From Marinicella sediminis (GTDB taxonomy: Bacteria; Pseudomonadota; Gammaproteobacteria; Xanthomonadales; Marinicellaceae): a DNA stretch of 64,000 nt. The stretch's first letter is position 1. Each line of letters opens with the position of its first letter. The notes under the pieces are model-generated. The model saw only the letters and a program-made list of their open reading frames with translations, was not told the DNA's origin and did not search any database. The position numbers and the translations under genes were made by a program. Positions 47,189 to 60,000 of the stretch are shown one piece after another. Location: the NCBI RefSeq assembly GCF_002000055.1, contig NZ_MVBD01000003.1, positions 307,327-371,326 on the forward strand, read 5' to 3'.

Positions 47189-49792
47189 ATGGCCTTACTG
47201 GCGCCACCAGATCATGCCGATGACTACCTGGATCTGATCCAATTGGCAGCCATCCGGGATGAGCCGGTGATGGCCTACAAAAACCTCCTGAAACAAGCCG
47301 ATGCCAGACTCAATGAAGCGTTCTATGAGTGGGGCAATATCTCCCGTCTGGTGAGAACCCGGGCCTGGGTGGTAGAACAGTTGATTGTAGAACTGTGGCG
47401 GCGAAATGAACTGGATCAAAGTCAATTGTCGCTGGTTGCGGTGGGTGGCTTTGGCCGGGGGGATTTACAGCCGCATTCAGATGTTGATCTGCTGATTCTG
47501 TATCACAAAAAACTGCCAGAAGAAGCAGTCAGTGCATTCATTCAAAATTTATGGGACTTGGGTCTGGATGTGGGTCATGCGGTGCGCACGGTGAAGGAAT
47601 CGGTCAAACTGGCCAGCACCGACATCACGGTGGTTACGAATCTCATGGAAAGCCGGTTCCTCCAGGGTGAACACCAACTGTTCAATGACATGATGGAACG
47701 GACCAATGACCGGCACATCTGGACCGGGCGTGATTTTTTTCAGGCCAAATACCAGGAACAAAAAAACCGCCACGAAAAATATGGCGAAACCGCTTACAAC
47801 CTGGAACCCAACATCAAAGAAGGTCAGGGTGGTTTGCGGGATATTCAAATGATCACCTGGGTGGCGCAGCGACATTATCATGTGCCATCAATGCATGGTC
47901 TGGTTGATGTGGGTTTTTTGCTGCCTGAAGAATACCTGCAGTTACAGAAAGGCATGCGTAAGCTGTGGAAAATCCGCTATGCCTTACACTTGCTGGCGGG
48001 CCGCAAAGAAGATCGTTTGTTGTTTGAGCACCAAAAGTCGCTGGCCAAAATCTTCTCCTATGAAGACGATGAAGAGTCGCTGGCGGTGGAAAAGTTCATG
48101 CAAAGTCATTACCGCAATGCCATGCTGTTGGAACAGCTGAACATGCGCTTGTTGCAGCTGTTTGAAGAAGACATCATTCAAAGTCATGAAGACAAACAGG
48201 TCACTGCGCTGACCGATGAATTTCAAATCATCAACCATTACCTGGACATCACCCATGAACAGGTATTCAGTGATCGTCCAGGGGCCTTGTTAGAGGTGTT
48301 TCATCATTATCAACAAAATCCACAAATACATGGTATTCGCGCCAACACCCTGCGCCACATCAGTCAGTGTATCTATCTGATCGATGAAGAATTCAGGGCA
48401 GATCCCGAAATCAAAGAACTGTTTCTGGGTATTTTTAAACACCGTAACCTGGTATTCAAACAACTCAGACTGATGAATGCCCTGGGTGTGCTGGGTGCAT
48501 ATGTACCGGTATTTGGCCGCATAGTCGGGCGCATGCAGTACGATTTATTTCACATGTATACCGTGGATCAGCACACCCTGTTCGTGATGCGCAACATCCG
48601 TAAAATATTCCTGACAGACAAGTACCATGCACATGGGCATCAAGTGGCCCAGCACATCAAAGCACCTTATGTATTGAACCTGGCTGGTTTCTTTCATGAC
48701 ATTGCCAAGGGCAGGGGTGGTGATCATGCTGAGCTGGGGGCCATTGATGCGTCATTATTTGCCACAGATTTCGGCTTGCCGCAGCCGGATGGTGAGTTAC
48801 TCAGCTGGTTGGTAAAGTACCACCTGATGATGTCGGTGGTGGCCCAGAAGCAAGACATCAGTGATCCACAGGTGATTGAACAATTTGCCAATCTGGTGGG
48901 TCAGCAAACATACCTGGATCACCTGTACATCCTGACCATTGCTGATATTTCAGGGACCGATCCCAAGCTATGGAATTCATACAAAGACTCATTGCTGCAG
49001 GAGCTTTATCACCGCACCACTCAGTACCTGGCAGCCGAACAAACAGCCACCGATCAATCGGACGTGGTGCTGGCCAGTAAAGCCGAAGCCATGGATTTAC
49101 TGGATGCCAAACACCATGATGAAGTGACTGATTTGTGGGGGCACTTCCCGGATCGCTTTTTTGACTATTCCACTCCGGAACAAATAGCCAAGATCAGTCA
49201 GGCAATAGCAGAAAACAAACATCAATCCACGGTATGTGTCACTGATGTTTATGATGATGGCTTTGAATTGATGCTCTATGGCGGAGATCAACTCGGTTTA
49301 TTCCATCATCTGGTGGAACTGTTTGCTGATTTTCAGATCAATGTGGCCAATGCCCGCATCTATTCCAGTGACAATGGTTTTGTGCTGGATTACTTTCACT
49401 GTCTTGGCGACAGTGATGAGCAAACACTGCATGAACTCAAGCAGTCTGTACAACAAATTCTGGAACAAAAAGAATACCGTCCCAAAGGGCGGGAGCTGGT
49501 GGTCAGCCGGCGGGAAAAACTGTTTCTGGAAATCCCTCAGCTGAGTTTCTCGGCAGGCCGCAACCAAAACGAAACCCGGCTGGAAGTGAAATGCACGGAC
49601 TATGCCGGTTTATTGGTCAACATCACCCAGATATTTGTACAGTTGAACATCGATATTCACGCCGCCAAAATTGCCACTTTTGGCCACCGTGCCGAGGATG
49701 TGTTTTGGTTGTCACAAAACAACGCTGCACTCACAACCACAACCAGGCAGGCCATTGAAGATGCCTGCCTGGCTTTGTTAAAGGGTACATAA
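47189..49792 (+). CDS. glnD: [Protein-PII] uridylyltransferase/uridylyl-removing enzyme
   Basis: An 867-residue bifunctional nitrogen sensor that uridylylates PII proteins and removes the UMP. The nucleotidyltransferase motif is VAVGGFGRGDLQPHSDVDLL near residues 84-103. The HD hydrolase domain contains FFHDIAKGRGGDHAELGA near residues 503-520. Two ACT domains, the glutamine sensors, occupy about residues 680-760 and 795-867. The length is near that of E. coli GlnD (890). The gene is in the classical position after map and converges with the MipA-like gene after an 11-bp spacer. Confidence 0.96.
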   Translation: MALLAPPDHADDYLDLIQLAAIRDEPVMAYKNLLKQADARLNEAFYEWGNISRLVRTRAWVVEQLIVELWRRNELDQSQLSLVAVGGFGRGDLQPHSDVDLLILYHKKLPEEAVSAFIQNLWDLGLDVGHAVRTVKESVKLASTDITVVTNLMESRFLQGEHQLFNDMMERTNDRHIWTGRDFFQAKYQEQKNRHEKYGETAYNLEPNIKEGQGGLRDIQMITWVAQRHYHVPSMHGLVDVGFLLPEEYLQLQKGMRKLWKIRYALHLLAGRKEDRLLFEHQKSLAKIFSYEDDEESLAVEKFMQSHYRNAMLLEQLNMRLLQLFEEDIIQSHEDKQVTALTDEFQIINHYLDITHEQVFSDRPGALLEVFHHYQQNPQIHGIRANTLRHISQCIYLIDEEFRADPEIKELFLGIFKHRNLVFKQLRLMNALGVLGAYVPVFGRIVGRMQYDLFHMYTVDQHTLFVMRNIRKIFLTDKYHAHGHQVAQHIKAPYVLNLAGFFHDIAKGRGGDHAELGAIDASLFATDFGLPQPDGELLSWLVKYHLMMSVVAQKQDISDPQVIEQFANLVGQQTYLDHLYILTIADISGTDPKLWNSYKDSLLQELYHRTTQYLAAEQTATDQSDVVLASKAEAMDLLDAKHHDEVTDLWGHFPDRFFDYSTPEQIAKISQAIAENKHQSTVCVTDVYDDGFELMLYGGDQLGLFHHLVELFADFQINVANARIYSSDNGFVLDYFHCLGDSDEQTLHELKQSVQQILEQKEYRPKGRELVVSRREKLFLEIPQLSFSAGRNQNETRLEVKCTDYAGLLVNITQIFVQLNIDIHAAKIATFGHRAEDVFWLSQNNAALTTTTRQAIEDACLALLKGT

Positions 49793-49803
49793 GCAGGGTA
49801 ACT

Positions 49804-50565
49804 TTAAAAGACTTTATACAACAACCCGACAAACACACTCAAACGCTGATCATCATCCACCAGTGGGCTGTTGCTGATTTCATCGCCGTAAAACTCATTT
49901 TGTATGTTGCCAATGAATGACCATTTATCATTGATGGCCCGCAAGCCCAGAATGCCCAGTTGCCAATTATTGACGGAACCGGTTTGGTAGGCAGGCAGTG
50001 CGGTGCTGGCATCGGCCTGATTCACACCATAAAAGTAATTCACCACTTCTTCGCTGTGTTGTTCATAGCTCAACTGAGGCATGATCAGCCATTGGCCCTG
50101 CCTGATGGGTGCGGAGTAACTGATGCTGGCCGAATGACCGTTGTGTTTGTTATTGATTTCGTGATCATAGGTGAGTTTAAACAACCCGATGGACGATTTG
50201 TATTGGGTTGAGAGAAACGCATTCACCGGAAATGACAGCTTTGGCAGGTTTTCAAGCAGTGGGCTGTCGCCCCGATCGGTGTCACCGGCCAGGTTGACCC
50301 CAAGGCCAAAATCCACTTCCCAGTTTTTTTCATCGATCAGATTAAACCCCAGGTCTCCTGCCTGAAAGTAAAACCGCTTGTATTGATAGTCAATGGCCGG
50401 AAAGACCCTGGACTGACTGCTGCCACCGAGGTAAATGGATTGGCTGTTGACCCCGGCCAGACCGATTTGTAATTCATGCTCATCGGCTGGTGAATCGGGT
50501 ACGGGTTGGGCCAGTGAGGTGCCAGCCAGGGCAAAGCCGGCCAGGATGATGCTGATGTTTTTCAT
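49804..50565 (-). CDS. MipA/OmpV family outer-membrane protein
   Basis: Predicted 253-residue outer-membrane beta-barrel. The signal peptide ends near SLAQ (about residue 19). The following segment with IYLGGSSQSRVFPAIDYQYKRFYF matches MipA/OmpV proteins, scaffolding or porin-like proteins, and alternating strands run to the terminal aromatic Phe (LLYKVF). The ATG at 50565 is preferred over one nine codons upstream because GAGAG precedes it at suitable spacing. It lies at the end of the map-glnD region, transcribed toward it. Confidence 0.88.
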   Translation of the reverse strand: MKNISIILAGFALAGTSLAQPVPDSPADEHELQIGLAGVNSQSIYLGGSSQSRVFPAIDYQYKRFYFQAGDLGFNLIDEKNWEVDFGLGVNLAGDTDRGDSPLLENLPKLSFPVNAFLSTQYKSSIGLFKLTYDHEINNKHNGHSASISYSAPIRQGQWLIMPQLSYEQHSEEVVNYFYGVNQADASTALPAYQTGSVNNWQLGILGLRAINDKWSFIGNIQNEFYGDEISNSPLVDDDQRLSVFVGLLYKVF

Positions 50566-51007
50566 GTTTTTGCTCTCAAATGAGTTTTTCAAATACGGGT
50601 TGGTTGCTGGCCCGGTGAGAACATTCAGTGACTCAGGGTCTTCATTGGGATCTTGTTCAGGTCAGCACATTTTGATTCGAATGTAACAGTTGGGGTGTGA
50701 AATTGGAATAAAAACGGTTTGTTTGTGATCGATGATCAATGGGTGTATTGACAAAATTTCTCGGTTTGTACTTTTCATTGTTATTTATAATAAAATATTA
50801 AGTAATAAGTATTGAGGCATTGACTTCACAAAAATAATCAGATAATCTGCGCAAGGCGTGTGGAACCCTATGTATAAAGGGATTTATTGGTCAACACGGG
50901 TATTATCTTAATATCGTCTATTGCATTCAATAATGTTCTCAAGCTTTGAGAACCCTGTCCGCAAAATAACACTTCCTCAAAATACTTAAATAGATAAGGA
51001 ACCAGGT
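50566..51007. promoter_or_regulatory. Leader region of the giant RHS protein gene
   Basis: A 442-bp AT-rich spacer between the divergent MipA-like and RHS genes. It contains a TTGACA at 50751-50756 and a TATAAT-like core in TTTATAATAAAAT near 50785, but their spacing is not standard, so the promoter is tentative. A perfect 19-bp inverted repeat GTTCTCAAGCTTTGAGAAC lies at 50935-50953, about 55 bp before the start codon. It could be an operator or a 5'-leader hairpin. An AAGGAACCAGGT ribosome sequence precedes the ATG. No coding sequence was seen. Confidence 0.55.
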
Positions 51008-54000
51008 ATGAATAAGTTTTTGCTGTTTTTCGCTTTTATATTCTCCTCAATCGCTGTGGCAGACATCGAAGTGCCAGATGCCGTGATGCAACAAATCATT
51101 GCTGATGTGATGGCCGATGAAGGTGGCTATGATGCGGCTGAAATTGATTTTCGGGTCAGAGAATGGCAAATCAACCAACCACCTGAGGACAGTTCCGGTG
51201 AAGTCACCAACAGTGGATCATGTAGTGAATCTTGTGTGCAATCTGGCGGCAATGATGCGTTACCGATGCCCAGAAATGTCAAAATCAAAGGCCGTGAAGT
51301 CAACGGTTCACTGGATAAACACATCGTCATCACCTGGAAAAGACCGCCAGCGTTACCTGAAGGCAGCGATCTTCAACTGAAGAATTACCGGGTCATCCTC
51401 GCCAAGGATGGCCAAACATTCAAGAAATACAAAGTCAAAGCCAAATTCCGTGCCAACGGCAAACCCAAAGTCAAACAAAAACTGAAACTCAGAAACCTGG
51501 AAGACGGTAACTATACGGTTCAGGTCAGAGCCAAATACAAATCCACCTCAAGTTCCCTGAACAGCAAAGCCAGCACATTGGCCGGCACCGCTGAAACCAG
51601 CAGCGGAGGCATGAACAGTGGATGGTCTGGTGCTGAGTCGGGTATTGTTGAGAGTACTGTGACTTGGGTCGGAGATTTGCAGCCCATAGCTCCTAATTTG
51701 TATCAATGCATCGTAGATCATCAATACACCAACTTGACTGATGTTACAGATGTCACCAACATAATCTGCACCAATAAAGGTCTTGTCAATGATGATTTGG
51801 TTGGACTTCAGTATTTAAGCGGACTCGTGCAGTTGGGGTTAAAAGACAACATTGGCATTTCAGATACAACATTTATGTCGTACAAATCTTTGTCTTCATT
51901 GACATGGTTAGACCTTTCCGGGAATGTTAACTTAGATATCGAGACAGGAGACCCACTTTCAGAACTGAGCGCTTTGGAAATCCTGGTTTTAAGAAACATG
52001 CAGCTCGAAAATATACCTGCCATACCAGAAACAGTGACCTTTCTGAACTTGAATGACAACAACCTGGAAAATAATGATCGATTTCCAGCTGAAACCAGCC
52101 TGGAAACCCTGGTTATTGACAGAAACAAAAATTCATCAGGACAATTCAACCTCAGTGACTCATTTTTCCTGGCTATGGGTGATTTGGATATCAGAACCAT
52201 CAAAGTAAGACAAAGTGCATTAACCAATGTCAGTGCCTTTGAGAAAATTCTTGGACTAGAAAATTTGGTGCTAAGGGGTGGAAATCTAGAATCAGTCCAA
52301 GATTTTAGGAACTTATCTGGTTTTTGTAGTTTAAATATTTCTGATTCTCCAAATATCGCTGCTTTAACGTACTCAAGACCAGTTCAGTTTTTAGAACTCA
52401 ATAACAATCCCTTGCTGGGAACAGTCAGTTTATTGAATAGTCCTGATTTTAGACCCGTTCAAACCAATATTTCAGGAACCAACAACCTGATCTGTGGTAC
52501 TTACTATGAGTACCTGGATAACACGGCTCCAGAATTTAATCATACCAGTTGGGTTACTCCCCCATTTCAACTGGGTAATGGGAATGATCCTGTTATTCCA
52601 CTTTGTCCAGCAACCGCCATCATGTCTATCATTAACCTGCCTGACCAATGTAAGCCCAATGCATTTCCAGCCAGTCTCTTTGGTGTTTACAGTGATGATG
52701 CTTCAAATCGCCATTACATCGATTGGGAACAAAATAAATTACAGGACTATGCAAGATGGGGAGTGACACATCTCAAAATTATTTCATTCATCAATGGAGC
52801 AGTTGTAGAAGAATACCTGGTTGATTTGACAGACGACACTTCATTCATTGTGGATAATACATCTGGATTGCTGCCTGATGAGTATCAGATAAAGGCCTGT
52901 ACCGATTTTCAATGTGGTCATGGAAATACCAGGGTATCTGCCCCATTTGCTCAAGGTTTGGTTTCACCGACTTTTGAGAACGTCAACTGGACACTGATTG
53001 ATCCGGATGGTAATCACCATTTTACAATTAAATTCAGCTATCCTCAGTTTAATGGTAAAGGCAAGCCCAATCGTTTTGAAATCCATTCCACCATGCCACA
53101 AAGTAATGGATCTTATTTGGTTACAACAGTCGATGTGCCAGAAACAGGGCTTAACCCTGTTGTTTGGAACACTGCTGAATTGCGCAGAGACGAAGTCATC
53201 GGTACATCGTTTTATTTGAAAGCCTGTCGTGACGACATTGGTTGTTCTTTATCTGTGCCATTAAACATCACCCAACCCACCATTGATGCCACTGTAGAGC
53301 TGCCTAATTTTGAGCAGTTCAGTGTGGAGCAAGTGAATGGTCAGTTGAAATTCAGGTTGGACTGGTCCTTTGATGATAATACCTTGGTGGGAAATGTCGA
53401 TTATATTGAGATTGTGGAGTATCAGCCCCGCAGAAAGGATGATGATTTTGCCCATCACATCATTCCTGCTTTTGACAAAGATGACAGCGATTTGTCAATA
53501 ATCACAACACATCAGGTGGAAAAGGGCTCCATCGAACTCAGTCGTTTGGCCGAGGGGCATTATCAGTATAGATTGAGGGCCTGTAGAAAAACGGAAACCT
53601 TAGATGAATGTACAACAGAAACATCACCAGTCCAAATCACTTTATCAAGAAATGATGTGGTCATTGATGATACATTCTCACCTTATTTTCTTGCCAAACC
53701 CCTTGAGCCCATATTTGCAAATGACGATGATAACGAGAGACAGTTGCAGTGGCAAATGCCTCCTGAAAATGATGTCACACCAGAATATTTCATCATAAAG
53801 TCATTTCCCTATAGATCTAATTTTCAAGAATTTAACCGGCCCAAATGTCAATTAACCATTGACGGTGTATTGGTTGATGTAGACACCATCAAAGTAGATG
53901 CCAATCAGTTTTCCAACAATTTAAATTCAGTATGGACCACTGTGAATGTATGTCATAAGACTCATGTGCCTGTTATGAATGCTGCACATCCTTATGGCCA

Positions 54001-57000
54001 TTGGTCCATTCAAGCTTGCGTTAATGGCGTGGGTTGTACAGAGCCATTGAAATTTTGTGATGCGGGTGATTTATCTAACCCCAATTCAGGTGATCAAAGA
54101 TGTACAGTAGAAACAGGCCAACAAGCGGTTTCCCAATATCATGACATCAGTTCCTCCTACAATAGCATTGTTTCAGGAGGTCCTGGTAGCTTAAGCCCGG
54201 GCTCATTCTGGAATGAAGATTTAGATGGAACTGGTTGGCACTTCTTTTGGGTCAATGGCTTGAATCAAACCGCTCAGGATGGCAGGTATGGCCGTACCTA
54301 TGATCTGGTGGGTTATTGGTTCGCCTACCGCGAGGTCGATGGCAACTGGACGCCCACCTGGTATGAAGCCCGTTTGAAAAAAGCCCATGACAGTCAAGGC
54401 CATGAAGTATTTGCCGGAAATCTGTACCACCACAATTGGGTGAAACGGCTTAATGATCCTGACGACTACCCCAATGGAGGCTACACAGAGGAATTAGAGG
54501 TGGCATACGTTCAACTCAGCATCGGTCATGCCCAAACCACCAATGCAAATTCCAACAGACATGCCACACTGACACTGGACGTGGATTACATCGATGGCAT
54601 CTTCAGTCAGCGGACAGTGGCTGATAATGATGGTCCATATGAAGTCAACAGCACCGGGCAGTTGGTGTTGTTGATTGAAGACATTGCCATCACCAACATG
54701 AACAACAGCTACAGTCCCAACAACGATGATGATCACTATCAGGGCTTGTGGCAACATGGCATCACGGTAGCAGAAGCACCCTTGTCAGGAGCCAAAGTCT
54801 CCATGTTGACCTGGATTCAGGGTGGGCTGGAAAATTCGTTGTTTGCCACCTTTGATGAAGCCGGTGCACCGGTTTGGTTGGCATCACAAACCTGTGGTGA
54901 TTTGGATGTCGTAGTTCCATTTCATCAAGCGTGTACTCCGAAAACCCATGGTGGTTACTTCGATGATTTTTTGGAAGATGATAATGGTTATACATTGCGC
55001 GCTGTTAAGCGTGGTTATAATCCAATAGGCCACATGCCTAAGGATTATGTGCTTGAAGCTAATTTGAAGGGGGTGGGCAATTTTGGTCGCCAGTTTTTTG
55101 ATCCCAACCATCCTGAGAAATTCAAAGACGGACAATTCTGGCTCAACGCAACTGTTGATTTACCGATGGAAGGCGTACCTGACAGGAATCTGGATCTCGA
55201 TTTTGGTGCTGTAAATGGCATGTTGGATATAGAAAAAAGGGCCAATTTTCATGGCATTTTCTATGACCTGGTGGGTTATGAATTCACAGAAAACAGGTGT
55301 GACCCCAATCGTACTGGTCCTTGTGAAGTTTTATTCTCTTACTACACCGATGACTATTTTGCATTTGAGGAAAACGGTCAAACACAGGTCGCAGACATCA
55401 TCCCCATGGTCAGAAGGGGCTTGAATGAACCCTATCAAGAGCTGATATTTAGTCCTTATTGTGAATCACCAACTTTTCCAGACGGACAAAACAGTCAGTA
55501 TCAGGTCATTGGCTTCAAATGTACCTTTCTACAGGATGGGTCATATTATTTTCAATTACACAAAAGATCATATGACGATCCATCACAGACGGTACCCATT
55601 GCACAAGCAGAGCAGCCACCATTGTGGATCGAAGTATGTGCCAGCGCCAATGGTTGTGCTCATGACATAGACCCACCCACAGCAGCTGCAGATCCTGTCA
55701 TGGTTGGTGATGAGTATCCAAACGCGGTACTGGTGCATGAACCAGGTATCGGTCCGATTCCCGGATCCGGGGATGTTTCTGGTGGTGCTGCCACCTATCA
55801 TGTGCCGCTGTTCATTCCACCAGGGCGCAATGGCATGCAGCCAGATTTGTCGATTAATTATTCATCCAAAGGCGGTAACGGCGAAATGGGTGTGGGCTGG
55901 TCCGTATCTGCGGGTTCTGCGATCACCCGTTGTGGACAAACGGTTGCTCAGGATACTCAATTCCATGCCGTTGATTACACAGACAATGACCGCTTGTGTC
56001 TGGATGGCCAGAAACTGAAAGTGGTGAATGGCAGCTATTGGAGTGACGCCACACAGACAGAATACCGCACCGAACTGGACTCATTCGCCCGCATCAAACC
56101 ATCCGGTGATGATTTCATTGTGCACACCAAGTCAGGTTACAAAAACACTTATGAACCCTTTGGTGAGGCTGGAGCGGATAACACATACGCCACCTGGATG
56201 CTCACCCGATCAGAAGATGTCCATGGCAATTTCATCATGTATCACTACGATGATCTGAATTATGGTGCAAACGAAGTGGTGCTCAAAGAAATCACTTACA
56301 CCGGTTACCAACAAACCGAAGGTTCCAGAAAGGTGAGGTTTTTCCATGACCAGTCACGCACCGACAAAGACCTGTCTTACCGTTTTGGCAGGCTCTATGA
56401 ATCGACGGTTAAGTTAAACAAGATCGAGGTGATGTTGGGCAGCGTTAAAGTCGCCCAATATGACATGGCTTACTCCAATTCTCATTCCAGTGGCCATTTA
56501 CTGCTTGATACAGTGACTGAACATCGGTTTGATGAGTATGGCAATGACACACTAGGCCATAACAGAGAGCTGCTGAAAACCACCTGGTCTCAGAACAACT
56601 GGGACAACCAATTGGTCACAGATCCTGTGACCACGCGAAACTTCACCCATCAGAACATCATGGGGGCGATTGAACAATACTACAGCACAGGGAACCCTGT
56701 TCCCAAAAACATCACCAACCTGACCACCTCGCTGGACTTCAATGGTGATGGCATCAAGGAGCTGAGCTTTGGTCCAAGAAACGACACCCAGACCAGGACA
56801 TCGGGCCTGATTTTCCTCAATGAGGACGGTGCTGTGGCCAAGGTGTTGCAGTCACCTGACCTGGCGAATGTGGACCTGCGTCACATCAATAAATTTGGTG
56901 CCGGTGACATCAACTCAGACGGCATCAATGATTTGATTGCCCTGAAAATTGAAAGAGAAACCCAAGAGTTCGAGCTGATTTTCTACGAGTATGACACCAG

Positions 57001-60000
57001 CAAAGACATCAACGCTTATTGTAATGACAACAATGCAGATCCGAGTGATGACTGTCTGAATCACTTTTTAGATTACTTCACCCCCCACACCATCAATACA
57101 GGCATTAATAATGGTGACCCCGATACAGTATTAGGAAATCTCAGTTGGGGACAGAATTTTACTTTTGATCATTCTGAAGACTACATGGATCCATTGAACT
57201 CTGAATTTTTTGTCAGGGACGTCAACAACGACGGCCTGGATGATTTGGTGGTAATGATCCAATTGAAAAAGCATGAAGCGTCCTTTGACGGAATGGAACG
57301 GTGGCAACTGAAAAATAACCTGCTGGTGTTCGAAAACCAATCCAGTTTTGATACCGGCAATCAGTTCCAATTGTCATTTGATGCACCTTCGGTGGTGATG
57401 GGTGGCATCGAACCGAAGATCGAACGGGAAGATGAGCCCGGTGGTATCGAAATGTACCTGTACGACAAAATTGAATTCATCGAGGATTTCAATGGCGACG
57501 GTTTGCTTGACATCCACATGAGGCGTTTGGCCAAATTAAAACCCACCTGGTTGGGTGAAGATGTGCCTGTGATGCCGTACATTGTCAATGAAAAGATCTA
57601 TTTCACCAATGACAACCATGTGGTCCAGGGTTCAAAGACTTTTGCTGAGCTGGGTTTAACAGGGTTTCAATGTAAAAGAAAAGACACAGGTGCAGTGGAT
57701 CCCTGCAGCCCAGACAGCATCGCTGGATTTGGACCCAACAGTTTCAACTTTCAGGATGTTAATGGTGATGGTCTGAAAGACCTGCTGTATTTTGATCGTG
57801 GATTTAGAACCTACAATGAGACTGATAACACGGTCTCTATAAATAAAAACATTTATCGCAACTGGAAAGTCAGATTGAATACCGGAGGAGATGTTTTTGA
57901 CCCAAATGACGGTAAGATTTTTTCTGCTGATACCATAGAATCAGCTTTGGCCGACAGCAACACCGACTTTCTTAACTTCCTACCACAAGGGAATGTGTGT
58001 GATCACCTGGATGCCTCTGATCCACCCAGTGCCCACAGGTACTGTAACTTTGTCTTCAGGTCTTCGACCAAGATGGGCGATCTCAATGCCGATGGTGTTG
58101 CTGAAATCCTCTATCCCAATCCGGATCAATTGGTGTTTAACCGCTGTATGGTGACTCCCATCGTGAATAACACCCGTTCAGTCAGTGAAGGAGAGGATTA
58201 CTGTGATGGCTTGAGTGGTGATGATCAGGTAGCTTGTGATGACAACAAAGACCACAGCCTTATGAGTATGATGGAAAGTACATCTATGCACCCGTTCGTG
58301 AATGATGAGACCGTAGAACAAATCATCAACAACCAACAGTATGTGTTTGGTTCTGGCGGAGCAGGTTGTCTGGAGGATACTTGTGATTCGCGTCCTGGAG
58401 AATTTCCACAATCCATTCCGCCAGGCACATTCAACGGAACAGGTGGAGACAATGCTTCGCTGTGTTCCAGAGGTTACACCGATGATAATAATGAGTATCG
58501 ATTTGATCTGTATACAGAAGCAGGCGGGTTGAATGCCTTGTGGGACCGAGGCGTCTATGGCTACAGTGCCTTGTCCTTTGACATCCAAAATGGTCAGTTG
58601 TTGGTTACAGACACGCAGGACACCGGCATTTACAGCACCCTGTTTTGGGGCAGTGCCGGTGATGTGACCGGAGATGGCCTCAATGACTTCACAACCAACA
58701 TCGGTTGTATGGGTGAACCGCAAAATTATGTCCTGGAAGGCTGTACAGCTGCCCAAGGTTCTCAGGTGTTGTTCACCGGTTCAGAGTTGGATGGTGCGAT
58801 CACAGCTGCCGAAATGTGGGATGTCACTGGCGTGATGTTACAGACCCATAACAAGGAACCCATGCCAGACATGCTCACCCGGGTTGATGTTTTTGCCACC
58901 GGTGATTGGGTCGAATGGGATTACCACAGCATCAGTGAACAACTGGACAGAGAATTGGAGCTGTATCGCTTGCCGGAACGTGAGGCCGGTAACGATTACG
59001 ACGGATATCTGGATGAAGCCCTGGGTGCCGGTTCCGGTGGTGAATACTTTTATTTTAACTCATCGATGTATGTGGTCTCTGAAATCAGGCGCACCAATGG
59101 CGTGAGCAAATTAAGCAATAACAGCCTCAGCACAAAAAACTACTCTTCCGTTCAATACGGCTATGAGGAAGCGGTGTATAACAACCGAGGGCGTGGTTTC
59201 CAGGGTTTCAGGACCATCACAACGATCACCAAACCCGATGCCTTCTCTGACTTCAACCGCATGAAGTCGGTCTCGACCTTTAACCAGGTCTTCCCGCTGG
59301 CTGGTACCCTCGACACTGTAGAAACCTATTCCCTGGGTGAAAACAAAAAAATCAGCAAGAGTGAATACCAATACCACAACAATCTGAGCACACTGAGCCT
59401 CAAAGGGGTCTACTTCTTACCAACCGATCTGGTGGTACAAACGCAGTACGGTGAAACAGTCAATGAACCGATTGCGGTGGTGACCGTTGACTCGGATTAT
59501 GATGGCTATGGTAATGTCACCCTAAAAACTGAAACAGTTACAGACTATGTGGATTTTGCCGATTCCAGAAATGCGCAAGGCGAATATGTCACCAAGAAAC
59601 AAGTGACCACACAAACCACAACCACGACTCGGAATTTCGATGATCCCGCAAATAATCCCACGCTGAACAGTGGTTGGTGGATTGATCGGTTGAATGCCAC
59701 AACCGTGACAACGAATATTGTGGAATCAAGCAATACTTTGGATGATGAACATTCTGTATATGTGCCTCAAAATTTGTCCAGAACCGTTCATTCCAAATTC
59801 TTCTGGAAGAATGACAGCGACCGGACACTGGATTGTCAGTTCACGTACTCACCTGGTGTAACTGTGCCGGATGGTTGTGACCACCCCCTGGATTCTGTGG
59901 ACATCAATCAAACGCTGTTTGGCTATGACACCCGAGGTAACATCATCAGAACCGAAAGCAAGGGCCAAACCCATGTGATTGATGATACGGGTGTGCGCAT

